From positions 372,001 to 436,000 of the forward strand of contig NZ_JBLWFH010000001.1 in the NCBI RefSeq assembly GCF_050306235.1: a stretch of 64,000 nt of DNA, read 5' to 3'. The translations under genes were made by a program, and so were the position numbers. The notes under the pieces are model-generated. The model was given only the letters and a program-made list of their open reading frames with translations, did not search any database and was not told the DNA's origin. Below, one piece after another: positions 52,449-61,467 of the stretch. The first letter of the stretch is position 1, and each line of letters opens with the position of its first letter. The stretch comes from Glaciecola sp947496235 (GTDB lineage Bacteria; Pseudomonadota; Gammaproteobacteria; Enterobacterales; Alteromonadaceae).

Positions 52449-55400
52449 ATGTTTTCAATTTGGACAGTAAGTGCAATCACACTTGTATATTTGGTTTTTT
52501 TGTTTGCCATAGCGCGTTGGGGGAATCGACAGCAAAAACTGTCCAAAAATGTATATTCACTCTCTTTGGGGGTGCATTGCACGTCTTGGGCATTTTTTGG
52601 TACCGCTACTCAAGCCAGTGAATTTGGTTGGCCTTTGGTGCCTACATATCTTGGTTGTATTTTGGTGATGTTTTTTGGGGTTAATTTTTATAAAAAAGTC
52701 GCCCTTTTGTGTCAGCAGCATCAAATCAGTTCGCTTTCCGAATTTATTGGGATTCGATTTCATCACTCCAACAGCATTGCTGGCATTATAGTCGCTATTT
52801 GTATCATTGGCGTAATTCCCTATATTGCCCTTCAGCTTGACGCAATATCAATGGCGGTTGCACTCCTTACCGATACTGGAGAGACTGGCAGGTTTTCTAT
52901 CAGCTTTTACATCACAGTGACCATGGCATTATTTGCTGTTTTATACGGTCATAGAACCCTTGATTTGACCCAAAAACACCAAGGTTTGATGTACACATTA
53001 GCGTTTGAAAGCATTGTTAAATTGGTAGGGTTGGCAATAGTAGGTATTTTTGTAGTTTACGTGCTGCACGACGGAGTTTTCGACTTATTTTCTCAGGCAC
53101 TTAAAACCCCATCTATAAATGAAAGTTTAACCCAACCCTTTGCTTTTTTAGTTTTCGCTAGCCACGTGTTATTGGGAATATGTGCTATGTTCTGTCTTCC
53201 TCGCCAATTTCACGTAAATTTTATTGAAAACAGGAATACCGAAGAAATTGATAGAGCCAGATGGTTATTTCCTATCTATTTATCGTTAATGAGCATTTTT
53301 GTATTACCTATTGCCGTTGCAGGAGACTTAGCGTTTTTAGGGCAATCTGGCATCAATGCTGACCGTTATGTGCTCTTGTTGCCGCAAAAATACGATGCTC
53401 CAATCATTAGTATTGTCGGTTTCTTAGGAGGTTTGGCCGCTTCTACTAGTATGGTAATTGTCGCCACATTAGCATTAAGTAATATGGTAAACACTAGCTT
53501 AATAATGCCAATTTGGTTAAAAACGCGCAGATTACACAAAGCTCAACCTAACCTCAGTAGCAAACAATTACTTAGAACACGTCAATTCAGCATTGCTGCT
53601 TTGGTATTTATCGCCTACTTATATCATGTTCAGATTAGTCAAACCGCTCCTTTGGTGAAATCTGGCACCATAGCATTAGCGCTGTTATCGCAAATATTCC
53701 CTGCTATTTTATTTTCGGTTTATTGGGACCGTGTAAATAAAGTGGGCATCATGTTAGGCCTAGGATTAGGCGTCACTATTGTCATAGTTAATATGGTGTA
53801 CCCAGCAGTTGTGGCCAGTTATTACTTTGCGCCTCAGCCAACGGATGAAGCATTCGCTTATGCCATCTTTTTATCGCTAGCTGTTAATATCTTTGTTATC
53901 GCTCTCACCAGTGTGATTTTTCCAAACACCAAATTACATCCATTCATGCGGCAAAAATTGGTCACCACGGGTCTGCAAATCACACCTGAAGCATTATTAA
54001 ATTTAGTTGAACCAGTGTTAACAGGTCAGGCAAAAGATGAGTTTAGACAGAAAGTCGAGCGCCAATCTAAACTCAGTTTTGTCGACCCTATCACCATTTT
54101 GCACGCTCAGAGATTGCTTTCAGCAAGATTAGGGGCTGCCAGTGCACAAATTTTACTTAACGCGGTAGCCGACAATAAAAACACTGACCATACTGAAATT
54201 ACCGAATTAGTAGAACAAGCAAGTCAGACTTTTCAGTTTAGGCATGAAGTATTGCAATCGTCTATCGCCAATCTACCCCAAGGTATTTCTGTGGTAGATG
54301 CTGAATTACGTTTGGTTGCATGGAATAAGGCCTATGAAAATCTGTTTCAATATCCCAATGATTTTTTGTCCACCGGTATGCCAATAAAAGACTCCTTGAT
54401 GTTCAATGTAAGTCAGATAACCACAGATGCGACCACCTTGCCAGATGCGGAAGCAATGATTAACCAACGCATCGACTATATTCAAGGTCGCGAGCCATAT
54501 AAAGTTAAGCGGCAATTGAAGTCTGGCAAAGTCTATGAGGTGTCTGGTAGCCCGTTACCCGGTGGTGGCTATATCACTACTTACACTGATATCACTGAGT
54601 ATATGAATATACAAAAAGCCCTTGAGGACTCAAAAACAGAATTAGAGGATCGTGTTCAACAACGTACCCATGAATTGCAATTAGCGAAAAAAGAAGCCGA
54701 AGAAGCCAATGAAAGTAAAACGAAATTTTTGGCCGCTACCGGTCATGACTTAATGCAACCCATAAGCGCTGCTACCTTATTTGCTTCATTGTTAAACGAA
54801 AAATTGCTGGATGAGCAACTTAAAGAGACCAGTCACAATTTGCTAAATTCATTGGAAAATGCTGATCAACAGTTAAGTATGTTGATTGAATTCAGTAAAT
54901 TAGATTCTGGCCGTGTAGTGCCAAGTGAAACTGTATTTCCATTAAATCAAATTTTAAAGAATGTGGTGAATGACTTTAGACTAATGGCACAGAATAAAGG
55001 TATACAACTGCACTTTGTTGAAACTTCTTTATTAATTAGAACGGATAAGCGCTTATTTACCCGAATTGTGCAAAACCTTATGTCGAACGCTGTGCGGTAT
55101 ACTACAACCGGAAAAGTGCTTATAGGTGTTCGTCGCCGTAAAAATAACCGCTGTGAACTTTGTGTCATAGATACAGGCCCTGGTATTGATGAAACCAACC
55201 AAAGACAAATTTTTCAAGAATTTGCCCGCCTCAATCAAACGTCTCATATTCAAGGTTTGGGGCTAGGATTAACCATAGTTGAACGGATGTGTCGCTTATT
55301 GAATATTAAAATTGGGCTAAAAAGTAATGTGTTAAAAGGCAGTTTGTTTAGTTTGGATTTTCAACACTTGGGCAGAGTTACTGAACAAAAGTTTTCAACC

Positions 55401-55793
55401 AAGTTACCAACTTCCGATCGAACTACTCAATTAAAAGACTGTTATATTATGGTGTTGGAAAATGATGAATCAGTGATTACGGCGCTTACTGCTTTGTTAA
55501 CTGAATGGGGATGTAACATTAGTGTGGCACGGCAAAAACGAGAAATCCAAGTCATTCCCGAAAACATTGATTTTATTATTGCAGATTATCATCTAGATAA
55601 CGATGAAAATGGCGTAGATCTTATAGAACATATTAGGTATTGTGCAAATAAACCTATAAAAGCAATTTTATCCAGTGCAGATAGAAGCGATAGCATAAGA
55701 GACTTGGCGAGTACCCATAATCTCGCATACTTACCAAAACCAATTAAGGGACCTGCACTGAAACGCTTGCTACTCAACTTGTTAGCGCGATAA
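52449..55793 (+). CDS. Solute-symporter-fused hybrid histidine kinase (CrbS/CbrA-like)
   Basis: The 1114-residue protein has an N-terminal sodium:solute symporter domain with about 13 TM helices (residues 1-490), a PAS domain (about 600-715: SSIANLPQGISVVDAELRLV), a coiled coil, HisKA with GHDLMQPISAATLFASLL (His near 765), the ATPase with NLMSNAVRYT and GLGLGLTIVERM, and a C-terminal receiver (VLENDES; Asp in IADYHLDN near 1044; Lys in LPKPIK). This architecture matches CrbS, which with CrbR controls acetate use in Vibrio and Pseudomonas, and CbrA. It is divergent from grpE and close to a LuxR-type regulator gene. The ligand is not known. Confidence 0.88.
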   Translation: MFSIWTVSAITLVYLVFLFAIARWGNRQQKLSKNVYSLSLGVHCTSWAFFGTATQASEFGWPLVPTYLGCILVMFFGVNFYKKVALLCQQHQISSLSEFIGIRFHHSNSIAGIIVAICIIGVIPYIALQLDAISMAVALLTDTGETGRFSISFYITVTMALFAVLYGHRTLDLTQKHQGLMYTLAFESIVKLVGLAIVGIFVVYVLHDGVFDLFSQALKTPSINESLTQPFAFLVFASHVLLGICAMFCLPRQFHVNFIENRNTEEIDRARWLFPIYLSLMSIFVLPIAVAGDLAFLGQSGINADRYVLLLPQKYDAPIISIVGFLGGLAASTSMVIVATLALSNMVNTSLIMPIWLKTRRLHKAQPNLSSKQLLRTRQFSIAALVFIAYLYHVQISQTAPLVKSGTIALALLSQIFPAILFSVYWDRVNKVGIMLGLGLGVTIVIVNMVYPAVVASYYFAPQPTDEAFAYAIFLSLAVNIFVIALTSVIFPNTKLHPFMRQKLVTTGLQITPEALLNLVEPVLTGQAKDEFRQKVERQSKLSFVDPITILHAQRLLSARLGAASAQILLNAVADNKNTDHTEITELVEQASQTFQFRHEVLQSSIANLPQGISVVDAELRLVAWNKAYENLFQYPNDFLSTGMPIKDSLMFNVSQITTDATTLPDAEAMINQRIDYIQGREPYKVKRQLKSGKVYEVSGSPLPGGGYITTYTDITEYMNIQKALEDSKTELEDRVQQRTHELQLAKKEAEEANESKTKFLAATGHDLMQPISAATLFASLLNEKLLDEQLKETSHNLLNSLENADQQLSMLIEFSKLDSGRVVPSETVFPLNQILKNVVNDFRLMAQNKGIQLHFVETSLLIRTDKRLFTRIVQNLMSNAVRYTTTGKVLIGVRRRKNNRCELCVIDTGPGIDETNQRQIFQEFARLNQTSHIQGLGLGLTIVERMCRLLNIKIGLKSNVLKGSLFSLDFQHLGRVTEQKFSTKLPTSDRTTQLKDCYIMVLENDESVITALTALLTEWGCNISVARQKREIQVIPENIDFIIADYHLDNDENGVDLIEHIRYCANKPIKAILSSADRSDSIRDLASTHNLAYLPKPIKGPALKRLLLNLLAR

Positions 55794-55831
55794 CTAGAGC
55801 GTGTTTATCTTAACCTTGTACATGGTGTGAA

Positions 55832-56908
55832 GTGGGAATCCAGAAGTCATCTTACGAAAAACAAATTAATGAAAGCTTTGCAGAACTAGAACAGCAAAGC
55901 GTGCAACTCGTAACTGAAAAATTGCTTCAGCGCCTTTGTCTGTTCGGCGCTTTCTCTCATTTATTTTTTATCTTTTTCTTTGCACTCATTGGTTCACATG
56001 AATTAGCTTTTCTAAATGTCATCAGTGTAACACTATGGGTAATTGCGACTATCCAAAATATGCGCCAGCACCATACTTGGTGCATCCGCTTAATTATAAT
56101 TGAAGTCGTTTTACATTCTTATATTGTTACCTACATGATTGGAATCGCTTATGGTTTTCACTTTTATCTTTGGTCATTGATTGGATTTGTGCTTTCAGGG
56201 CCGATTGGTACATTAAAACAACAGATTAAAATTATCTTGGTGATTATTGTTGGTTTTATAGGTATTTACTTCATGAGTTTATCTAACAATTATGCATTGG
56301 ATGTTACTTCATTAGCACCCTATGCTTACTCGGTAAATTTATTTTTATCTATAATTCCCATAGCCATAGTGGTTTATCACTCACGCAAAAACTCGGCACA
56401 AAGTGCCAAGAGCTTCTTTATTCAAGCGAATACAGATATTGTGACGGGCACCTTTAATCGACTGTACGTTGAAAAATTACTGAAAGAAGCGCAAGAGGGA
56501 TTAACAAGAAGAGGCTTCGATCAATATTCAGTGGTTTTGTGCTCAATACAGAATCTTCATGAATTGAAAGAAACGGAGCAAAACGCTAACGTCGATAAAG
56601 TGCTACAAAACGTCGCCAAAACCATTCAAAGCAACATCCGCGATTCAGATTTAGTAGCAAGATGGCAATTCGACGAATTTATGATTCTGCTTTCTAACGC
56701 TACTCATGAAACTACACTTAAAATAGTAGACAAGATAAAATCCGCGATAGAGCAAGTTAAGGTGCTAAAAGACGATAATAGTGACATAGTGCTAGGTGCG
56801 GCATTCGGTATTGCAGACTCGGCCGGAACTGACGATTTTGATCGCGTAATTATCAAAGCAAATGTTAACTTAATTCAAGCGAAAGCCAAGTTTGTGACTA
56901 AAGACTAG
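55832..56908 (+). CDS. Membrane protein with degenerate GGDEF domain
   Basis: The 358-residue protein has five to six TM helices (about 28-180), then a GGDEF-fold domain (about 195-355). The active-site loop reads QFDEF instead of GG(D/E)EF, so it should not make c-di-GMP. The inhibitory-site RxxD (RDSD) is kept exactly five residues before it, so it may bind c-di-GMP as a receptor. The start is GTG. It lies 38 bases after the hybrid kinase on the same strand and converges with the regulator gene, so it may modulate that pair. Confidence 0.8.
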   Translation: MGIQKSSYEKQINESFAELEQQSVQLVTEKLLQRLCLFGAFSHLFFIFFFALIGSHELAFLNVISVTLWVIATIQNMRQHHTWCIRLIIIEVVLHSYIVTYMIGIAYGFHFYLWSLIGFVLSGPIGTLKQQIKIILVIIVGFIGIYFMSLSNNYALDVTSLAPYAYSVNLFLSIIPIAIVVYHSRKNSAQSAKSFFIQANTDIVTGTFNRLYVEKLLKEAQEGLTRRGFDQYSVVLCSIQNLHELKETEQNANVDKVLQNVAKTIQSNIRDSDLVARWQFDEFMILLSNATHETTLKIVDKIKSAIEQVKVLKDDNSDIVLGAAFGIADSAGTDDFDRVIIKANVNLIQAKAKFVTKD

Positions 56909-56940
56909 AGACTGTTCAACTTTGCTAAGATAAACATCCT

Positions 56941-57570
56941 CTAATCATCTGTTTGCATAATTTGCTTATAAATGACACCTGCTTGAGTTCTGTTAATCAG
57001 CCCCAGCTTGCGCAACACAGCCGAAGCATGTTGTTTCACTGTGGACTCAGAAATACCAAGCTCATAAGCAATTTGTTTATTTAATAGCCCATTTGCCATC
57101 ATATCCAATACACGTAATTGATGAGGTGTAAGTAATTCTAGTTTTCGTAAATACTGGACCTCTTCCTCACTTTGTTCGGCGCTTTCAAAATCTTCAGGCA
57201 ACCAGGTTTCACCTGACATTATTGCCGCAACAGCCGTTTTCAATTTATCCAAATTCAGTGATTTAGGAATAAAACCACTGATACCCACTTGAATTGCCTT
57301 TTGAATAATTCCTGGATTTTGTTCTGCTGAGACAAGGGTAATCAAGGTGTTCGGAAAAAGACTTTTAATCTGTACTAAACCTGCTAAACCATTGGCGTCA
57401 GGCATATTTAAATCGAGAAATACTATGTCGTAATCAGCGTTTGACTCCATTAGTTTGATCGTTGAGGCATAATCAAAAGACTCTTCAACTTCAAAATTAA
57501 GTTCCTGTGTCAGCATCAACAACAAAGCTTGCCTGAAAAGCGGATGGTCATCGGCAATAATTGCTCGCAT
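56941..57570 (-). CDS. LuxR/NarL-type response regulator (CrbR-like)
   Basis: The 209-residue product has a receiver domain (IIADDHPLFRQALLLM; phospho-Asp in IVFLDLNMPDANG; Lys in GFIPKS) and a C-terminal LuxR-type helix-turn-helix (LTPHQLRVLDMMANGL, ELGISESTVKQHASAVLRKLG). In Vibrio and Pseudomonas CrbR is of this type and pairs with a CrbS symporter-kinase. I choose the ATG giving MRAIIADDHP; an upstream in-frame ATG would begin directly at the T-run of the receptor terminator. The likely targets include the neighbouring hydroxybutyrate genes, which is inference. Confidence 0.85.
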   Translation of the reverse strand: MRAIIADDHPLFRQALLLMLTQELNFEVEESFDYASTIKLMESNADYDIVFLDLNMPDANGLAGLVQIKSLFPNTLITLVSAEQNPGIIQKAIQVGISGFIPKSLNLDKLKTAVAAIMSGETWLPEDFESAEQSEEEVQYLRKLELLTPHQLRVLDMMANGLLNKQIAYELGISESTVKQHASAVLRKLGLINRTQAGVIYKQIMQTDD

Positions 57571-57618
57571 TTTTAACGTACTACCTTCAAAGTTGGATAA
57601 TTTTTTATCAAACATACT

Positions 57619-57645
57619 AAAAAAGGCGACAGAAGTCGCCTTTTT
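57619..57645. terminator. Bidirectional terminator after the TonB-dependent receptor gene
   Basis: GGCGAC-agaa-GTCGCC with an A-run before and a T-run after. It stops the minus-strand receptor transcript just upstream of the regulator gene. Confidence 0.85.
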
Positions 57646-57660
57646 ATCTTAGTCTGTCAA

Positions 57661-59961
57661 TTAAAATCTATAACCAACAGTCACATGAATGGTACGAGGG
57701 TCACCGAAATAACCAATCAAGGTTAAGTCACCACCAACACCAGGAGCAAAACTTCCATTTCCATCAGGCGCGCCTACAAAGTTGTAACCACCTACAAGGT
57801 ATTCTTCATCCGTTAAGTTTTTACCGTGAATACTTGCATACCAATCGCCTTCTAAACTTTCCCAGTTTAAGCTCATGTTGAGCATGCCGTACCCGTCTTG
57901 CGCTAACAGTTCTGATGTTTCGAACAATAAGTATTCGTCACGTACGTAGTAGTTAGCGATAAGAGTAAAGTAACCTACATCTGTATCAAAGCTATAGTTA
58001 GCTGCAAAGTTTGCAGTATATTTTGGAGAGTTAGATAATCCAATTAATGGCGGAACAGCGGTATTTTCTTTAATCTCGAAGTCCAAGTAACCAAGCGCTA
58101 CATCAAATGATAAATGCTCTGTTGCGACATAGTTAATTTCTGCTTCAATACCACTACCTTCTGTTCGTGCAGCGTTTTGTAACGTTTGGTTTAGGTCGAT
58201 ACCATCTGTTGCACCAACCGCTATATACTGTCTGTCTTTGTGGTCATATTGGAACAAAGTAACATTGGTTCGTAATTTAGTGCCCCAATCTTTCTTGATA
58301 CCTAATTCAAATGAATCAACTACTTCCGGATCTACACCTGCTTCGTTGCCTTCAGCTCTTGGGTTAAAAGTACCTGACTTGAACCCCTGGCCATAAGACG
58401 CGAAGATCATAGTGGAATCATCCATCATATATTCTAAGCCAACGCGAGGCGTAAAGCGGGACCAACTTTGAGATTTAGGAGCGTCTAATACGCCATCACC
58501 ATCAGTGTCTACACCTAACACTTGAGGCGTTATGGCACCGCTAGGGAATGGGCTGTCTGGACGTACATATCCAGGTACCCAACCTGACTCAGGATAAACG
58601 GTGTAAAACACCACACCATTGTCCACTCTTGCCACTTTTTCTTCATCTGTGTAACGGGCACCAAGGGTCATTGACAATTTGTCAGTAATATCGAAACTAG
58701 TCTGCGCGTAAGCAGCCCAACTTTCAGAGTTATTACAACCAGCGGTCTCACGCGTTAACCCTGGCAATAATAAAGACTGTCCAAAACGTTCTAATATTGC
58801 GTTGAACATACCGCAAGATTCGCCGTCGTAATAATACAAACCTGATACAAAGTTAAAATTACCATTATCAAAATTAGCTTGTAACTCGTGAGTTGTATTG
58901 TCGTCAGTATAAATAGCTGGAACATCGAAAATCACAGCTGCTGTATTGTCGAAATCGATATTGGTAGGAGAATAACCTTCTCTTTTTGATGCGACATATT
59001 TAAGCTCAAGATCATCAGTTACGTCATAGCGAGCCATAAAAGAATAACCTTCTAGCTCAACTAGGTTATCTGTAGGTAATGAGGTGTAAGAATCAAAAAC
59101 ACTGTCAGGAACAGGGGCATCCGTTAATAATGAAGGAAGAAGACGATACCCACCTTTAGCATTTGAAGTATCGCGCGTTTTATCCCAACCAAAACGGAAA
59201 AACAAATCGTCGGAAGCATGATATTCAAGATTTAATCTAGCAGTCCACAGTTCTTTGTTGTAGTTTTCTGTGTTTTGATTAGACAATGCTGATTGCAAAT
59301 ACTCACCAAAGCCGTCTCTATTTAAAGTGGCAAATCCAGCGCCCACATACAATTTATCTTCAATTAGCGGCATTTGACCTGTGGCTTTCAAATCATTTTG
59401 ACCGAAGCTACCGACAGTAGCCTTGATATCAAAACGCATATCGCCCATCATTTCTTTAGTTACATACTTAACTGCACCACCTATGGTGTTTTTACCGTAA
59501 AGTGTTCCTTGAGGACCACGCAACACCTCGATTCTTTCCACATCAAGAATATCTAACACTGCCCCTTGTGGACGAGCGATATACACGTCATCAATGTAGA
59601 TACCAACACCTGGCTCATATCCCCATAGTGGATCTTGCTGACCTACCCCACGTATAAAAGCTGTTAACGTACTGTTAGTACCACGGCTTGTTTGTAAGGT
59701 TGTATTAGGTGAAAATTGTTGGATTTCGTTAATTACTGAAATGCCGTTTTCAGCCAAATCTGAAGCACTAACAGAGGTAAGTGCTACCGGCACTTCTTGA
59801 ATTGACTCTACGGATTTACGTGCTGTAACTTCAATTCTTTCAAGTTCATCTTTCTTTGCTTCCTCTTGAGCTAGCAAGGGCTGAGCAAATAGTGCGGTGG
59901 CAACAGCCAATGCGCACATGGTCGGTGTGTTGTGTAAAAAATTCGTTTTATTATTCATCAT
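57661..59961 (-). CDS. TonB-dependent outer-membrane receptor
   Basis: The 766-residue product has a signal peptide (ending near LLAQ), an N-terminal ERIEVTARKS segment with the plug domain (about 35-160, with VERIEVLRGPQGTLYGKNTIGGAV), a 22-strand barrel, and the C-terminal terminal strand HVTVGYRF. These receptors import large or scarce solutes using TonB energy. Homologues of this type carry diverse substrates, so the substrate here (hydroxybutyrate oligomers) is inferred from neighbours. I start at the ATG-ATG pair after GGGA; an upstream TTG is less likely. Confidence 0.9.
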   Translation of the reverse strand: MMNNKTNFLHNTPTMCALAVATALFAQPLLAQEEAKKDELERIEVTARKSVESIQEVPVALTSVSASDLAENGISVINEIQQFSPNTTLQTSRGTNSTLTAFIRGVGQQDPLWGYEPGVGIYIDDVYIARPQGAVLDILDVERIEVLRGPQGTLYGKNTIGGAVKYVTKEMMGDMRFDIKATVGSFGQNDLKATGQMPLIEDKLYVGAGFATLNRDGFGEYLQSALSNQNTENYNKELWTARLNLEYHASDDLFFRFGWDKTRDTSNAKGGYRLLPSLLTDAPVPDSVFDSYTSLPTDNLVELEGYSFMARYDVTDDLELKYVASKREGYSPTNIDFDNTAAVIFDVPAIYTDDNTTHELQANFDNGNFNFVSGLYYYDGESCGMFNAILERFGQSLLLPGLTRETAGCNNSESWAAYAQTSFDITDKLSMTLGARYTDEEKVARVDNGVVFYTVYPESGWVPGYVRPDSPFPSGAITPQVLGVDTDGDGVLDAPKSQSWSRFTPRVGLEYMMDDSTMIFASYGQGFKSGTFNPRAEGNEAGVDPEVVDSFELGIKKDWGTKLRTNVTLFQYDHKDRQYIAVGATDGIDLNQTLQNAARTEGSGIEAEINYVATEHLSFDVALGYLDFEIKENTAVPPLIGLSNSPKYTANFAANYSFDTDVGYFTLIANYYVRDEYLLFETSELLAQDGYGMLNMSLNWESLEGDWYASIHGKNLTDEEYLVGGYNFVGAPDGNGSFAPGVGGDLTLIGYFGDPRTIHVTVGYRF

Positions 59962-60044
59962 TATATTTCCCAAGTTGAAAATGTTCGTTACCTTAGGCGT
60001 TGCGGTCTTTGTTAAATCTAAGTTAATTTTTGTTTAAAAAAAAC

Positions 60045-60058
60045 AGTACCATCGTACT
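60045..60058. promoter_or_regulatory. Inverted repeat AGTAC-N4-GTACT in the divergent promoter region
   Basis: Perfect 5-base arms with spacer CATC lie between the divergent receptor and GntP genes, an ideal place for a shared operator. The regulator is unknown; the nearby LuxR-type protein is a candidate. Short length means it could be chance. Confidence 0.35.
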
Positions 60059-60159
60059 ATGGGAAAAATTTTATACCCTTGTAGACTTAGCCACATCTCG
60101 GCGTACTGCGGTCACAGATACGAAAGCTTTAGTAGCTTATTTAACGGGATAGAACAAAA

Positions 60160-61455
60160 ATGATAAGTTTAATTGGATTAATTGGTGGGCTTGCATTACT
60201 GATAGTGCTAACCATCAGGGGCATGAATTTATTTATTGCCGCGCCTTTTTGTGCCGCAATAGTGGCAGCGACAAATGGGTTAGCTTTCTTTACCGGCGAT
60301 GCCAACTTTGTGACAACCTACATGTCTGGGTTTACTGGTTTTATTGCCTCATGGTTTTTCATGTTTTTACTTGGCGCATTGTTTGGTAAATTTATGGAAG
60401 ATTCAGGCGCAGCTGAATCGCTAGCTCGCTGGATTGTTGGAAAGCTAGGCTTTAAACACGCCATGTTTGCTATTGTTGCCGCTTGTGCAATATTAACCTA
60501 TGGTGGTGTCAGCTTGTTTGTGGTCGCCTTTTCTGTCTATCCAATGGCTGTAAGCTTGTTCAAAGATGCTGATTTACCTCGCCGTTTTATTCCGGCGACC
60601 ATCGCATTTGGCTCGGTCACCTTTACTATGACCTCTGCAGGTTCACCAGAAATTCAAAATTGGATTCCAACCAAGCATTTAGGCACTTCGCCTTTTGCCG
60701 CTTGGGAAGTGAGTTTGGTTGTAGCCATAATCATGGCAGTTTTCGGTTATTGGTGGCTATCAAGAATGGTCAACAAAGCAGTGAAAAACGGAGAACGGTT
60801 CACTACTCGACCTGAAGATCCAAAGCAAAAAACACGCGATTTACCAAGTCCTATCACAGGTTTTATTCCATTGTTAGTGGTATTATTCGTGTCGTTTTTA
60901 TTCCATGACAGTTTTGGGCAATATGCGTTAATTTTAGCCCTCGGCGGCGGCGTACTCATGCTAATTGCCTTGAATTTTAAATACTTCACTAATTTTGCAG
61001 GCGCCATCAACTTAGGTACTACAGGTGCTTTAGTGGCAATCGGAAACACAGCGGCTGTTGTTGGTTTTGGTGCTATTGCGAAAACCACAGATGCATTTCA
61101 ACAAACCGTTGAAGTAATGACACAAATTCCCGGAAATGAACTTATAGGCGCTGCTGTAGCAGTAAGTGTGATTGCAGGCTTAACTGGTTCGGCATCCGGA
61201 GGGCAGGCTATCGCCCTACCATTGGTTGGTCCACACTATATTGATCAAGGTGTAGATCCCGAAGAGCTCCATCGCATAGTGTCTATTAGCTCAGGGGCTT
61301 TAGATTCTTTACCTCATAATGGCTATGTTGTAACGACTATACGCGCCATTTGCCATGAAACTCACAAAGCTGCTTATGGCCCCATGGCCGCACTTACAGT
61401 AATAGTGCCATTGATTGGTTTGGCCGCAGCTATTGGTTTGTTTATTTTATTTTAA
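60160..61455 (+). CDS. GntP-family permease (putative hydroxybutyrate transporter)
   Basis: The 431-residue membrane protein has about 12 TM helices and resembles the GntP/citrate-Mg/ArsB superfamily. Visible family features are LLGALFGKFMEDSGAAESLARWI, TYGGVSLFVVAFSVYPMA, and the C-terminal SSGALDSLPHNGYVVTTI, the latter typical of the hydroxybutyrate-type branch. Family members import gluconate or D-3-hydroxybutyrate by proton symport. Placed with a PHB depolymerase and a hydroxybutyrate dehydrogenase, 3-hydroxybutyrate is the best guess for the substrate. Confidence 0.85.
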   Translation: MISLIGLIGGLALLIVLTIRGMNLFIAAPFCAAIVAATNGLAFFTGDANFVTTYMSGFTGFIASWFFMFLLGALFGKFMEDSGAAESLARWIVGKLGFKHAMFAIVAACAILTYGGVSLFVVAFSVYPMAVSLFKDADLPRRFIPATIAFGSVTFTMTSAGSPEIQNWIPTKHLGTSPFAAWEVSLVVAIIMAVFGYWWLSRMVNKAVKNGERFTTRPEDPKQKTRDLPSPITGFIPLLVVLFVSFLFHDSFGQYALILALGGGVLMLIALNFKYFTNFAGAINLGTTGALVAIGNTAAVVGFGAIAKTTDAFQQTVEVMTQIPGNELIGAAVAVSVIAGLTGSASGGQAIALPLVGPHYIDQGVDPEELHRIVSISSGALDSLPHNGYVVTTIRAICHETHKAAYGPMAALTVIVPLIGLAAAIGLFILF

Positions 61456-61467
61456 TAAGGGCATTTA

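Noticed and set aside
52346..52621. Plus-strand frame overlapping the grpE promoter and the start of the hybrid kinase
   Set aside because: It runs out of frame through the kinase N-terminus; the kinase frame has clear homology and this one has none.
57571..57615. Upstream ATG for the LuxR-type regulator
   Set aside because: It begins directly after a terminator T-run without a ribosome binding site, and the extra residues do not match receiver-domain N-termini.
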